DNA of 5,792 nt from Thermoplasmata archaeon (GTDB taxonomy: Archaea > Thermoplasmatota > Thermoplasmata > UBA184), in contig DAHVAA010000106.1 of the NCBI GenBank assembly GCA_027314845.1, forward strand, positions 1 to 5,792, in the 5' to 3' direction. Below are positions 1-5,792 of the stretch, piece after piece. The notes under the pieces were generated by a model. It saw only the letters and a program-made list of their open reading frames with translations. It was not told the origin of the DNA and made no database searches. The translations under genes were made by a program, and so were the position numbers. Numbering within the stretch: position 1 is the first letter of the stretch; the number at the start of each line of letters is the position of its first letter.

Positions 1-2
1 TC

Positions 3-371
3 CTGAGCGCCTTTCGGAGCGGCGCTCTCCCTCCGATGTTCAAAGACCAGCAGCTCTCGCCGACCTGGGTACCGGACCTCAGTCGGGCGCTGGAGCAGCT
101 GGTCCAGCGGCGGAACCCCGGCATCTACCATGTTGCCTCGCCCGAGGTCACGACGCCGCTCGGGTTCGCGCGGGAGGTCGTCCGGCTCGCGGGGGGGGAC
201 CCCACTAGCGTCCTCGAGGGCTCGATCCGGGGCTCTCGACCGCCGGGTAAGGCTCCCCGGCCGGTTCTCGGCGGCCTCCGCAGCTCGGGGTCGGCGGGGT
301 GGAGCCCCACCGTCACCCACTGGAAGGACGGGCTGAGCGAACTCGCGACCGAGGAGGGCTGGGCCCGGTGA
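3..371 (+). CDS. rmlD: dTDP-4-dehydrorhamnose reductase, C-terminal part (5' end outside window)
   Basis: This is the last 122 codons of RmlD, the NADPH-dependent reductase that makes dTDP-L-rhamnose from dTDP-4-keto-L-rhamnose in the cytoplasm. The frame is open from the first bases of the window, so the gene starts upstream; by the usual family length of about 280-300 residues, some 170 residues are missing, including the Rossmann nucleotide site and the catalytic Tyr-x3-Lys. What is visible is the family's C-terminal signature: DQQLSPTWVPDLSRAL (fragment residues 15-30, matching the 'DQ-x-SPT-x-x-x-DLA' block), then GIYHVAS at 40-46, then an APRP motif with a Leu five residues later, and a final HWKDGLSEL block. 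An internal ATG at 36 is in frame but falls inside the conserved domain, so it is not the start. The stop overlaps the rmlA start by 4 nt (GTGA), so the two are probably co-transcribed and translationally coupled. A generic SDR epimerase is the alternative, made unlikely by the neighbour. Confidence 0.9.
   Translation: MSAFRSGALPPMFKDQQLSPTWVPDLSRALEQLVQRRNPGIYHVASPEVTTPLGFAREVVRLAGGDPTSVLEGSIRGSRPPGKAPRPVLGGLRSSGSAGWSPTVTHWKDGLSELATEEGWAR
351..357 (+). promoter_or_regulatory. Shine-Dalgarno sequence for rmlA
   Basis: GAGGAGG lies inside the end of rmlD, 10 nt before the GTG at 368. It supports that GTG as the rmlA start and fits an internal operon gene read by SD-dependent initiation. Confidence 0.65.
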
Positions 372-1441
372 AAGGACTACTTCTCGCCGGAGGGCACGGG
401 ACGCGACTTCGTCCCCTAACTTTCACCGGCAATAAGCACATGATCCCGGTCGCGAACCGCCCGATACTTCTGTACGGTCTCGACCATCTCCGGCAGGCCG
501 GAATCGAGGAGATCGGTATCGTCCTCGGTCCGATCCAGGAGGGGATCCGCGAGGTCATCGGAGATGGGAGCCAATGGGGGCTTCGAGTGAGCTACATCCA
601 TCAGGGCGAACCCAAGGGTCTCGCGCACGCGGTCCTGTGCGCGCGGGAGTTCCTCGGGGACGACCCGTTCGTGATGTACCTCGGTGACAATCTCCTTCAG
701 GAGGGCGTTCGGCCTTTCGTTCGGGCGTACGAGGCCAGCCACCCGGACGCGATCGTCGGCGCCACGCCCGTAGCGGACCCACGCCGTTACGGCGTCATCG
801 AGCTTGACGGAGAGCGGATCGTTTCCGTCGAGGAAAAGCCCGCGCAGCCTCGTAGCGACCTCGCCCTGGTCGGGGTCTACCTCTTCACGCGGAAGATCGT
901 TCCGGTTATCGAGCAGCTGAAGCCCTCGAAGCGGGGAGAACTCGAGATCACCGATGCGATCCGGGGCTTGCTGGCGCAGGGCGGACACGTTCGTGCCCAG
1001 CGGGTCGGGGGGTGGTGGAAGGACACTGGGCTACCGGCCGACCTCATCGAGGCGAACAACCTGGTGCTCTCGACGCGTCCGGTGAAGGATTTCCGGATCT
1101 GGGGCTCCACCGAGCCCGGGGCTAAGATCTCGGGGGCCGTAGAGATCGGAGAGAACTCCCGGGTCGCGGCGGGAGCAGAGATCACCGGTCCCGCGATCAT
1201 TGGAAAGGACGTTACGATCGGCCCGGGCACCCGGATCGGTCCGGGAAGCGCCATCGGTGACGGCTCAACCCTCTCAGGCTGTTCGGTCCGAAGTTCGATC
1301 GTCCTGGAACGAGCAGCGATCGAGGGACCTCTCAAGCTCGCGGACAGCATCGTCGGCCGCGATGTGACACTGAAAGCTCGCACCGCGCGGTCGGACGAGG
1401 CTCAGATCATCGTCGGAGACGCCGCCCGGCTGCTCCTATGA
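368..1441 (+). CDS. rmlA: Glucose-1-phosphate thymidylyltransferase, long form with C-terminal left-handed beta-helix
   Basis: A 357-residue cytoplasmic enzyme that joins glucose-1-phosphate and dTTP to give dTDP-glucose and pyrophosphate, the first step of dTDP-rhamnose synthesis. The GTG start is chosen because the protein then opens with KGLLLAGGHGTRLRPLT (residues 2-18), the family's N-terminal phosphate-binding loop; it has an SD upstream and overlaps the rmlD stop. Other motifs are NKHMIPVANRPIL (22-34, active-site Lys23), GEPKGLAHA (80-88, base recognition), LGDN (105-108, metal ligand Asp107), VEEKP (154-158, sugar-phosphate Lys157), GELEITDAI (190-198) and WWKDTG (216-221, second metal Asp219). 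From about residue 250 to the end there are I/V-G-x-x hexapeptide repeats of a left-handed beta-helix. The length and this tail place it in the long RmlA class (about 350 residues, StrD-like and common in archaea) rather than the roughly 290-residue bacterial form. Sugar specificity is inferred from the adjacent rmlD; other sugar-1-phosphates are possible. Confidence 0.93.
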   Translation: MKGLLLAGGHGTRLRPLTFTGNKHMIPVANRPILLYGLDHLRQAGIEEIGIVLGPIQEGIREVIGDGSQWGLRVSYIHQGEPKGLAHAVLCAREFLGDDPFVMYLGDNLLQEGVRPFVRAYEASHPDAIVGATPVADPRRYGVIELDGERIVSVEEKPAQPRSDLALVGVYLFTRKIVPVIEQLKPSKRGELEITDAIRGLLAQGGHVRAQRVGGWWKDTGLPADLIEANNLVLSTRPVKDFRIWGSTEPGAKISGAVEIGENSRVAAGAEITGPAIIGKDVTIGPGTRIGPGSAIGDGSTLSGCSVRSSIVLERAAIEGPLKLADSIVGRDVTLKARTARSDEAQIIVGDAARLLL

Positions 1442-1474
1442 CCATACCGGCGACCCCCGAACGCCGGCGACTGT

Positions 1475-1489
1475 CGCGCCTACGGCGCG
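1475..1489. repeat. Perfect GC-rich inverted repeat at the convergent gene ends
   Basis: CGCGCC-TAC-GGCGCG forms a perfect 6-bp stem with a 3-nt loop. It spans the TAG stop of the minus-strand glycosyltransferase (1480-1482) and lies 34-48 nt past the rmlA stop. It is placed where a bidirectional terminator could sit, but no T-run follows on either strand, so termination is only a possibility. The 38-bp gap 1442-1479 between the stops holds nothing else except short GCCGGCGAC-like repeats. Confidence 0.35.
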
Positions 1490-2490
1490 CTGCCGATTGA
1501 CGCCGGCGACGCCGAGCGACCCGGCCACCGGTCGAGACCCTGAAGGGCCGCAAGAACGGCGGCCCCCCGATCGCGCCGCTCGGGCAACAGCACTAGGGAA
1601 CCCGTGACCTTGAGAGCCACCCTCGCCGCGATGAACGAAACCTCCGTCGGGTACCGGCGGAACCACGAACGGAAGAACCGCAGAGTGTCTCGGACGATGT
1701 AGAACGCCCGCATCGGCGAATGCGTCCGAACTCGCCAAACCTGCCCCCCGAACGTTACCGAGTGAGGCGCGCCCAACTGGTGGCCGATGCGCACGGACCC
1801 TGAGGAGAACAGACGATACCCCTGTGACCGCAGCCGTAACGAAAAGTCGTAGTCCACCGCGTCAACGAAGAGTCGCTCATTGAACGGCCCCACCCGCTGA
1901 ATGGCCTCCGCGGAGAGCAGTGTGCCGGAGTTCTGAAACGTCGGTTGCAGTGTGGCCCCCTCGCTTGACTCCGGACCCTGCCGTCGAGTCCAGCCCAGCC
2001 GAAGTACGGAGGTCAGGCGGTCGACCGCTCCGAGGGGAAAACGGCTCACTTCCACGCTTTCGACGTTGGTGCCACTGAGCGAACCAACCCGCGAGTGTTG
2101 CGAAAGCCGGAGGAACTGTGCGACGAGGTGCCGGGCCGACCCGGGAGCGAGTACGGAATCTTGGTCGAGCAGCAAGAGGAAGTCAAAACCGAGCTGCTCC
2201 GCGATGTGGATCGCCTGGTTGTAGGCCGCCGAAAGACCCCGATTCTCACGATTGAACGTAGTGGAGAGTCGCCCCTGCCGCCCCGGACTCGCGGAGACCG
2301 ACCCGAGCTCGGACACGATCCGATCGAGCGTAGCGATCGCGACCGGGTCCTCGTCGTTGCTGACCAGGACCACCGCGTCCAGTTCCCGGAGGTAGCCCGC
2401 GAGCGTATCGTGGAAACCGTCGGGCGGCCGAAAAGTGACCACCACTCCCAGGACACGCGGGTCCGCGCTTTTCGCGGCTGCGCCGGCCAT
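1480..2490 (-). CDS. Family 2 glycosyltransferase, probable rhamnosyltransferase
   Basis: A 336-residue GT-A fold enzyme that probably transfers L-rhamnose from dTDP-rhamnose to a growing lipid-linked glycan on the cytoplasmic side of the membrane. In order: a first beta strand VVVTFRP (16-22); NRGLSAAYNQAI (83-94), the typical 'N-x-G-x-x-x-A-x-N' acceptor/nucleotide block; LLLLDQDS (105-112), the DxD-type metal motif; QNSGTLLS (186-193); FVDAVDYDFSLRLRSQGYRL (208-227), with the acidic catalytic-base region; GHQLG (236-240); and YIVRDTL (264-270), where rhamnosyltransferases usually have Y-x-x-RN (Asp replaces Asn here). This succession is that of the RfbF-type rhamnosyltransferases and length is normal. 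There is no signal peptide; an amphipathic or membrane-associated stretch may lie at 286-303. ATG at 2490 has no SD, but a TATA-like element sits about 29 bp upstream, so the transcript is probably leaderless. It is convergent with rmlA, whose product would feed its donor. The exact linkage and acceptor cannot be read. Confidence 0.88.
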   Translation of the reverse strand: MAGAAAKSADPRVLGVVVTFRPPDGFHDTLAGYLRELDAVVLVSNDEDPVAIATLDRIVSELGSVSASPGRQGRLSTTFNRENRGLSAAYNQAIHIAEQLGFDFLLLLDQDSVLAPGSARHLVAQFLRLSQHSRVGSLSGTNVESVEVSRFPLGAVDRLTSVLRLGWTRRQGPESSEGATLQPTFQNSGTLLSAEAIQRVGPFNERLFVDAVDYDFSLRLRSQGYRLFSSGSVRIGHQLGAPHSVTFGGQVWRVRTHSPMRAFYIVRDTLRFFRSWFRRYPTEVSFIAARVALKVTGSLVLLPERRDRGAAVLAALQGLDRWPGRSASPASIGSAP

Positions 2491-2505
2491 TAGGCGACCT
2501 ACCGT

Positions 2506-2538
2506 AGGGTCATTTCTTTTAAGACCTCTGAAGGGTCA
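2506..2538. repeat. Direct repeat AGGGTCA flanking the TATA-like element
   Basis: AGGGTCA occurs at 2506-2512 and again at 2532-2538, in the same orientation and 26 bp apart start to start. One copy lies on each side of the TATA-like element, between it and each start codon. This is where a repressor could block either promoter, but a 7-mer pair can arise by chance, so an operator role is a guess. Confidence 0.35.
2516..2523. promoter_or_regulatory. TATA-like element shared by both divergent genes
   Basis: The plus strand reads CTTTTAAG and the minus strand CTTAAAAG. The minus-strand reading contains CTTAAA, an exact match to the archaeal YTTAWA consensus; the plus-strand reading TTTAAG matches at five of six positions. 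Its centre (2519.5) is 29.5 bp from the ATG at 2490 and 28.5 bp from the GTG at 2548. With the usual archaeal distance of about 25 bp from TATA to transcription start, both transcripts would begin within a few nucleotides of their start codons. No convincing bacterial -35/-10 pair is seen. The BRE flanks are weak on both sides. Confidence 0.55.
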
Positions 2539-2547
2539 GATTAGACG

Positions 2548-5325
2548 GTGCCCCACCGGTCAGCGCCCGGCCCGCCTCGCCCGCCCGGAGTGGGCGACCG
2601 CTCGGCCGACTCAGCGCTGGGCCGCCCCGACGTGCCCGCCGAGGTTCGCGCGGCCAGCCCCCGCACAGGGTTCGACTGGTCCATGGACCGTCGGATGGTA
2701 ATCGCGATCGCAGGCTTGGCGGGTCTGGTGGCTCTCTTCACCTTCGTGCTCCAGCCGTACGACACGTTCAACCTCGGACTGTTTCTCTACGACGGCAGCT
2801 ACCTGGCGCTCGGTCAGACGCCCTACTCGGTCCTCGCGATCCCTCCTCCGCCCAATCTCCTGATACTTCCCCTCGGCGCGTTCCTCGCGTACGCAGCTTC
2901 GGGGTTCAATCTCGAGGCCGCGGTGGGTTTCTTCAAGGGGGCCAACGCCGTCTTCCTCGTTCTCACCGCGCTCGTCACATCGAATCTCGTGGGCCTCAGC
3001 ACGGGGTCCCGCCTCGTCCGATCGCGGGTATTCTCCTCGCTCGTCCTGAGCTTCCCGCTGTTCTTCTATTCGTTCATTCACGTGCAACTCGACATCTTCG
3101 GAATGTTCTGGGCGATCCTCGGGATCTATCTGTACTACGTCCCGTCGCCGAACGAGTCCTCGGGTATCTTACGTCGAGTTTCGGCCGGAGTGATCCTCGG
3201 CTACGCCACGTACTCCTACGTCATTCCGGTCATTTTCCTCCCCACGATGGTCGTGTTCGAGCGCCGCTGGAGGGACCGAGTCATCCTTGTGGTGTCGTAC
3301 GCGCTCGGTACCCTGCTCTTCGCGCTCTCCTACCTCCTTACCGGAGTGTACTCCCCGACGAGCCCGATCGGGGGTTCGCCCGGGCCGAACTCCCCGTTCT
3401 CGCTGCCCTTTGTCCTGGGCAACTTTCCCTCCGCCTCTCTGACGCCGGTGTTCCTGGGGATATGGCTGGTCTCGGCCGCCCTGCTCCCGGTCCTCCTTCG
3501 GCGGCTCCGCGCCGACGTCCCGACCTCATTCTTCGTCGCCCTCACCGCGTTCGTGATGCTCCTCCCGATCTACAACGGAGACAACTTCGTATGGATCGTC
3601 CCCTGGCTGGCGTGGACCCTGGCCGTCCATTCCAAACGCCTTCCCGTGAGCTGGTGGACCTTGATCGGCTCCGGGCTGATCTTGCTTCCCGAGATCGTCG
3701 TGTTCAACTTCTGGGATGGATTGATCGGGATGGGGACGGGGATCTACTACCTCTTCTACCCACAGTTCGGCAATCCGTACGTCATCTGGGAACATGTCCC
3801 CTACGCGCTGCATCTTTCCCAGCTGCTGATGGCTCTGACCTTCGCGGGGATGCTCTGGGTCTGCATCTACTCGGCTCGAGCTAGCCGCGTTCGGACTTCG
3901 ACCGTTGGCGGCGGCGAACTGCCGGCATCGACGTCGCGCAAGGAGCCCGCTCCAGGAGTTCCTTCCCGCGCGCGACGGCCTTCCACCCTAGTCGGTCGGA
4001 CGCTGTTCCAGCGCCGCGCGCTCACTCCCTTTCTGGCCGTCATCGCCCTGCTCGTTCTGCTCGTGCTCGGTGTCGCCCAGCCCGCCCTTTCAGCGGGAAT
4101 CGGGGGAACGGCGCCGGAGTTCCCTTTCGGAGTGTTCCTAGTTCATCCGCCGGTCAACGCGAACCTGACCTACTCGTTGACCGACGGGGGTCGGACCGTC
4201 GTCCTGCCGGCCACCGTACCCGCCTTCGACACCCCGATCGCCTTTCTTAGAAACGCCAGCGCCGAGACCTTCTCGGCCAGCCTCTCGTTGGGGGTGGAAG
4301 CGCCGGCCGGCGCAGTGTACAACACGACCGTGCTCGCGACCCAGAACCTGTCGGTGGACCTCGTGGCACGGCCCGTGGTCCCGCTCGGGCCGAGCATCCT
4401 TCCGGTCAGTGGCTCCCAGAACGTTCCCCCCGGTACGTCGATGCAGCCTCCGGAGTGGCAGGGAAGCCCCTTACCGGTCTACTCGGTTTCGGGCACGGGT
4501 CTCCAGTCGTACGCCTTGGCGAACGACCCGTCCCTCCTGGATGCTTTCTTCTTCCACCTCTCCTCGCTCCCGTTTCCACAAAACGTGGTCTGGAGCCTTT
4601 CGACCGGAGCCGCGACCGCGGAGCTGACCGCCGCGCGGGTCGGCGCCCACGACGTCGGCTACGGGTTGGCTTACACGACCGCTCCGGACGAGTGGCTCGG
4701 TACGCCGAACGCCGTAGTGAGCTCGCTCTACTGGAACGTGGTCGAACTGGCCCCCCAGGGGACCAGCGTGACGGTTCTGCTCAACGGGGTCCCGCTCGGG
4801 ATCGTCCCGGCGCGATCCGCCTCGCTCGCCCTCAATCTAGGCCGGTTCAGCGGTCAGGCGCAGACGATGAACGCGGCCGCGTTTGACGGTGAAGCCACCG
4901 CGGCCTTCTCGACCCCCGCGCCCCTGCCAGCCGATCTAGGGGTCGTGGTGGAGGTCAACGGGGTGTACCAGCCGATGATCTCTCCGTGGAACGGAGCCCT
5001 CTCCTTCACCGCCAGCGGGAGCTCCACGACGCTCCGGATCGGTGCGAGCCTCTGGTCGGCAGAGTCGGCCTACCCCGTGTTCCAGCTCGGACGGATGAGC
5101 ACTTCCTCCGTCACGATCCTGTTGACGGTGTCGGAGTTCACTCTGGAGAGCTCCTCGGACCGTAGCATTCTACCGGTATTCCTCTGGCTCACCGTGGCGA
5201 CCCCGGTCCTATTCTCGCTGATGCCGACCCTGGGTGGGTGGGTCCGACGACGACCAGCTCGTGCCGGGGATCTCCCGGCCGGCCACTCTATCTCCGGGCC
5301 CGTGCCCGAGGAGCGAAGGAGTTGA
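2548..5325 (+). CDS. Polytopic GT-C-like glycosyltransferase fused to a membrane-anchored beta-rich ectodomain
   Basis: A 925-residue integral membrane protein. Residues 1-48 are a hydrophilic Pro/Arg-rich cytoplasmic tail. Residues 51-441 hold about 12 hydrophobic segments resembling GT-C/GT87-type enzymes, which use polyprenyl-phosphate sugars on the outer face. Supporting motifs are a first outer loop PYDTFNLGLFLYDG (70-83, candidate catalytic Asp72) followed by GQTPYS (89-94) and a PPPP run (99-102); HVQLD (178-182), like the 'GQ-x-D' motif of GT-C enzymes; and GVILGYATYSYVIPVIFLP (214-232). A basic linker (442-490) leads to a TM anchor (492-513), an outer domain of roughly 355 residues (515-870) rich in Val, Ser, Thr and Pro, a last TM (873-893) and a basic tail. 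The ectodomain family is not recognised. Four N-x-S/T sequons lie at 539-602. The GTG start is chosen for its distance from the TATA-like element and its coding-like third positions; ATG at 2683 (Met46) is the alternative. Membrane topology is confident; the enzyme class is moderately so. Confidence 0.85.
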   Translation: MPHRSAPGPPRPPGVGDRSADSALGRPDVPAEVRAASPRTGFDWSMDRRMVIAIAGLAGLVALFTFVLQPYDTFNLGLFLYDGSYLALGQTPYSVLAIPPPPNLLILPLGAFLAYAASGFNLEAAVGFFKGANAVFLVLTALVTSNLVGLSTGSRLVRSRVFSSLVLSFPLFFYSFIHVQLDIFGMFWAILGIYLYYVPSPNESSGILRRVSAGVILGYATYSYVIPVIFLPTMVVFERRWRDRVILVVSYALGTLLFALSYLLTGVYSPTSPIGGSPGPNSPFSLPFVLGNFPSASLTPVFLGIWLVSAALLPVLLRRLRADVPTSFFVALTAFVMLLPIYNGDNFVWIVPWLAWTLAVHSKRLPVSWWTLIGSGLILLPEIVVFNFWDGLIGMGTGIYYLFYPQFGNPYVIWEHVPYALHLSQLLMALTFAGMLWVCIYSARASRVRTSTVGGGELPASTSRKEPAPGVPSRARRPSTLVGRTLFQRRALTPFLAVIALLVLLVLGVAQPALSAGIGGTAPEFPFGVFLVHPPVNANLTYSLTDGGRTVVLPATVPAFDTPIAFLRNASAETFSASLSLGVEAPAGAVYNTTVLATQNLSVDLVARPVVPLGPSILPVSGSQNVPPGTSMQPPEWQGSPLPVYSVSGTGLQSYALANDPSLLDAFFFHLSSLPFPQNVVWSLSTGAATAELTAARVGAHDVGYGLAYTTAPDEWLGTPNAVVSSLYWNVVELAPQGTSVTVLLNGVPLGIVPARSASLALNLGRFSGQAQTMNAAAFDGEATAAFSTPAPLPADLGVVVEVNGVYQPMISPWNGALSFTASGSSTTLRIGASLWSAESAYPVFQLGRMSTSSVTILLTVSEFTLESSSDRSILPVFLWLTVATPVLFSLMPTLGGWVRRRPARAGDLPAGHSISGPVPEERRS
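5308..5313 (+). promoter_or_regulatory. Shine-Dalgarno sequence deciding a TTG start
   Basis: GAGGAG at the end of the preceding gene lies 8 nt before the TTG at 5322. A second AAGGAG (5316-5321) abuts the TTG and is too close to serve it. No SD precedes the next in-frame candidate, ATG at 5352. The spacing and the TTGA stop/start overlap, mirroring GTGA at rmlD/rmlA, favour TTG. Confidence 0.55.
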
Positions 5326-5792
5326 CCGACGGCTCAGGCGCCCCGACGACCATGCCCACGCCTCCGACCACGGTCTCCGTCCTGATCGTGGCGCGTCAGC
5401 GAAAGCAGTACATCGCCCGGGCGGTTCGCTCGGTGCTGGACCAGGTAGGAGCCGGCCCCATCGAGATCCTGGTCGTGAAGGACTTCCCGGAACCGTTCGT
5501 AGACGGCTTGGCCCGGGACGGTCGGCTCGTCCTCCTTCCGATGGGGGAAGAAGAAGTAGGCGAGTCGCTCGCGAGAGGCGCCTCGGCCGCGCACGGCAGC
5601 GTAATCGCCTTTCTGGACGATGACGACACCTTCGAGCCGACCAAGATCCGGCGGGTCGAGGAGGCCTTCTCCTCCGACCCGAAGCTCGTCTACTTTCATA
5701 CCGGGCTGCGGCTCTTGCATGACGACGGCGCGGTCGCCCGAGGGCTCTTCCACCAAAGCACCTCCCGGGACCTCGAGATCGACCCCGCGCAG
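5322..5792 (+). CDS. Family 2 glycosyltransferase, N-terminal part (3' end outside window)
   Basis: The first 157 codons of a GT-A fold glycosyltransferase that runs off the right edge with no stop. Numbered from the TTG start, a Thr/Pro-rich lead of 17 residues precedes VSVLIVARQRKQYIARAVRS (18-37), the nucleotide-binding strand and helix of family 2 enzymes. Then come EILVVKDF (48-55), ARGASAAHGSVIAFLDDDDT (84-103) with the metal-binding Asp cluster at 99-102, and a Phe-Glu-Pro-Thr-Lys-Ile block at 104-109. In most family 2 enzymes the second strand ends in 'VDDGS'; here it is Val-Lys-Asp-Phe, which I recall from archaeal members that also share the later aromatic-His segment (here VYFHTG). 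The acceptor, sugar and any C-terminal membrane segments lie outside the window. It overlaps the stop of the large membrane protein by 4 nt, so the two are probably co-expressed. ATG at 5352 would shorten it by 10 residues without touching the domain. Confidence 0.88.
   Translation, partial: MTDGSGAPTTMPTPPTTVSVLIVARQRKQYIARAVRSVLDQVGAGPIEILVVKDFPEPFVDGLARDGRLVLLPMGEEEVGESLARGASAAHGSVIAFLDDDDTFEPTKIRRVEEAFSSDPKLVYFHTGLRLLHDDGAVARGLFHQSTSRDLEIDPAQ

Larger units (their letters stand above)
2491..2547. promoter_or_regulatory. Divergent intergenic promoter region
   Basis: This 57-bp gap separates the start codons of the minus-strand glycosyltransferase (ATG, 2490) and the large membrane protein (GTG, 2548). 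It is visibly poorer in G+C than all surrounding DNA and is the only non-coding stretch in the window long enough for a promoter. It holds the TATA-like element, a direct AGGGTCA pair, and an imperfect inverted repeat at 2496-2511 (GACCTAC, one base, GTAGGGTC, with one extra G in the right arm). No SD precedes either start codon. Confidence 0.7.

Noticed and set aside
245..305. A possible compensated frameshift near the rmlD C-terminus, since the +1 frame reads RFSAASAA, like the RP-x-x-S-x-L segment of some homologs.
   Set aside because: The main frame keeps APRP with Leu at the fifth position after it, as in the family, resumes with GWSP and the HWKDGL block, and has strong G/C third positions. 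No shift is needed.
416..988. Long open frames opposite rmlA (also 877-1383), and opposite or out of frame within the later genes (for example 2095-2493, 2611-3087, 3462-3884, 4455-4886, 5334-5756).
   Set aside because: They are shadows of high-G+C coding sequence: low-complexity Arg/Pro/Gly/Asp-rich translations with no recognisable domains, lying entirely or mostly within genes that show clear family motifs.
1475..1489. Intrinsic terminator between the convergent genes.
   Set aside because: The 6-bp stem is real, but no T-run follows on either strand and GC-rich palindromes are common in such DNA. It is listed only as a repeat.
1447..1510. CCGGCGAC-type short repeats around the rmlA/glycosyltransferase junction, considered as a repeat array or attachment site.
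   Set aside because: Only three short, irregularly spaced copies, one inside coding sequence; this is expected by chance at this base composition.
2499..2513. A four-codon upstream reading frame (ATG to TAG) ahead of the minus-strand glycosyltransferase.
   Set aside because: It lies upstream of the transcription start implied by the TATA-like element, so it would not be in the mRNA, and it has no SD.

Overview
The window is a G+C-rich, densely packed stretch of a surface-glycan (polysaccharide or glycoprotein glycosylation) gene cluster. It holds five protein-coding genes and no RNA genes, mobile elements or CRISPR arrays that I can see. An archaeal host is the best reading. The one real intergenic promoter region has a TATA-like element (YTTAWA type) about 29 bp from the start codons on both sides, as expected for leaderless archaeal transcripts. 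The nucleotidyltransferase is the long form with a C-terminal beta-helix, common in archaea. The last glycosyltransferase has a 'VVKDF' segment and an 'LDDDDTF' motif that I recall from archaeal family 2 enzymes. A high-GC Thermoplasmata-like euryarchaeon is a guess, and a bacterium is not excluded.

Layout. Positions 3-371 (+) are the C-terminal part of RmlD (dTDP-4-dehydrorhamnose reductase), cut by the left edge. It overlaps by 4 nt (GTGA) rmlA at 368-1441 (+), glucose-1-phosphate thymidylyltransferase. After a 38-bp convergent gap comes a family 2 glycosyltransferase of the rhamnosyltransferase type on the minus strand (1480-2490). A 57-bp AT-richer divergent promoter (2491-2547) separates it from a 925-residue membrane protein on the plus strand (2548-5325). 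That protein has an N-terminal GT-C-like polytopic domain joined to a large membrane-anchored beta-rich ectodomain. A second family 2 glycosyltransferase begins at 5322 through a 4-nt TTGA overlap and runs off the right edge.

How they work together (inference). RmlA and RmlD supply dTDP-L-rhamnose, with rmlB and rmlC expected outside the window. The minus-strand enzyme probably transfers rhamnose on the cytoplasmic face. The GT-C-like protein would add a lipid-phosphate-linked sugar on the outer face, and its unassigned ectodomain may bind or guide the glycan or acceptor. The last glycosyltransferase adds another cytoplasmic sugar. The least familiar items are the GT-C/ectodomain fusion and the symmetric promoter that appears to serve two divergent leaderless genes.
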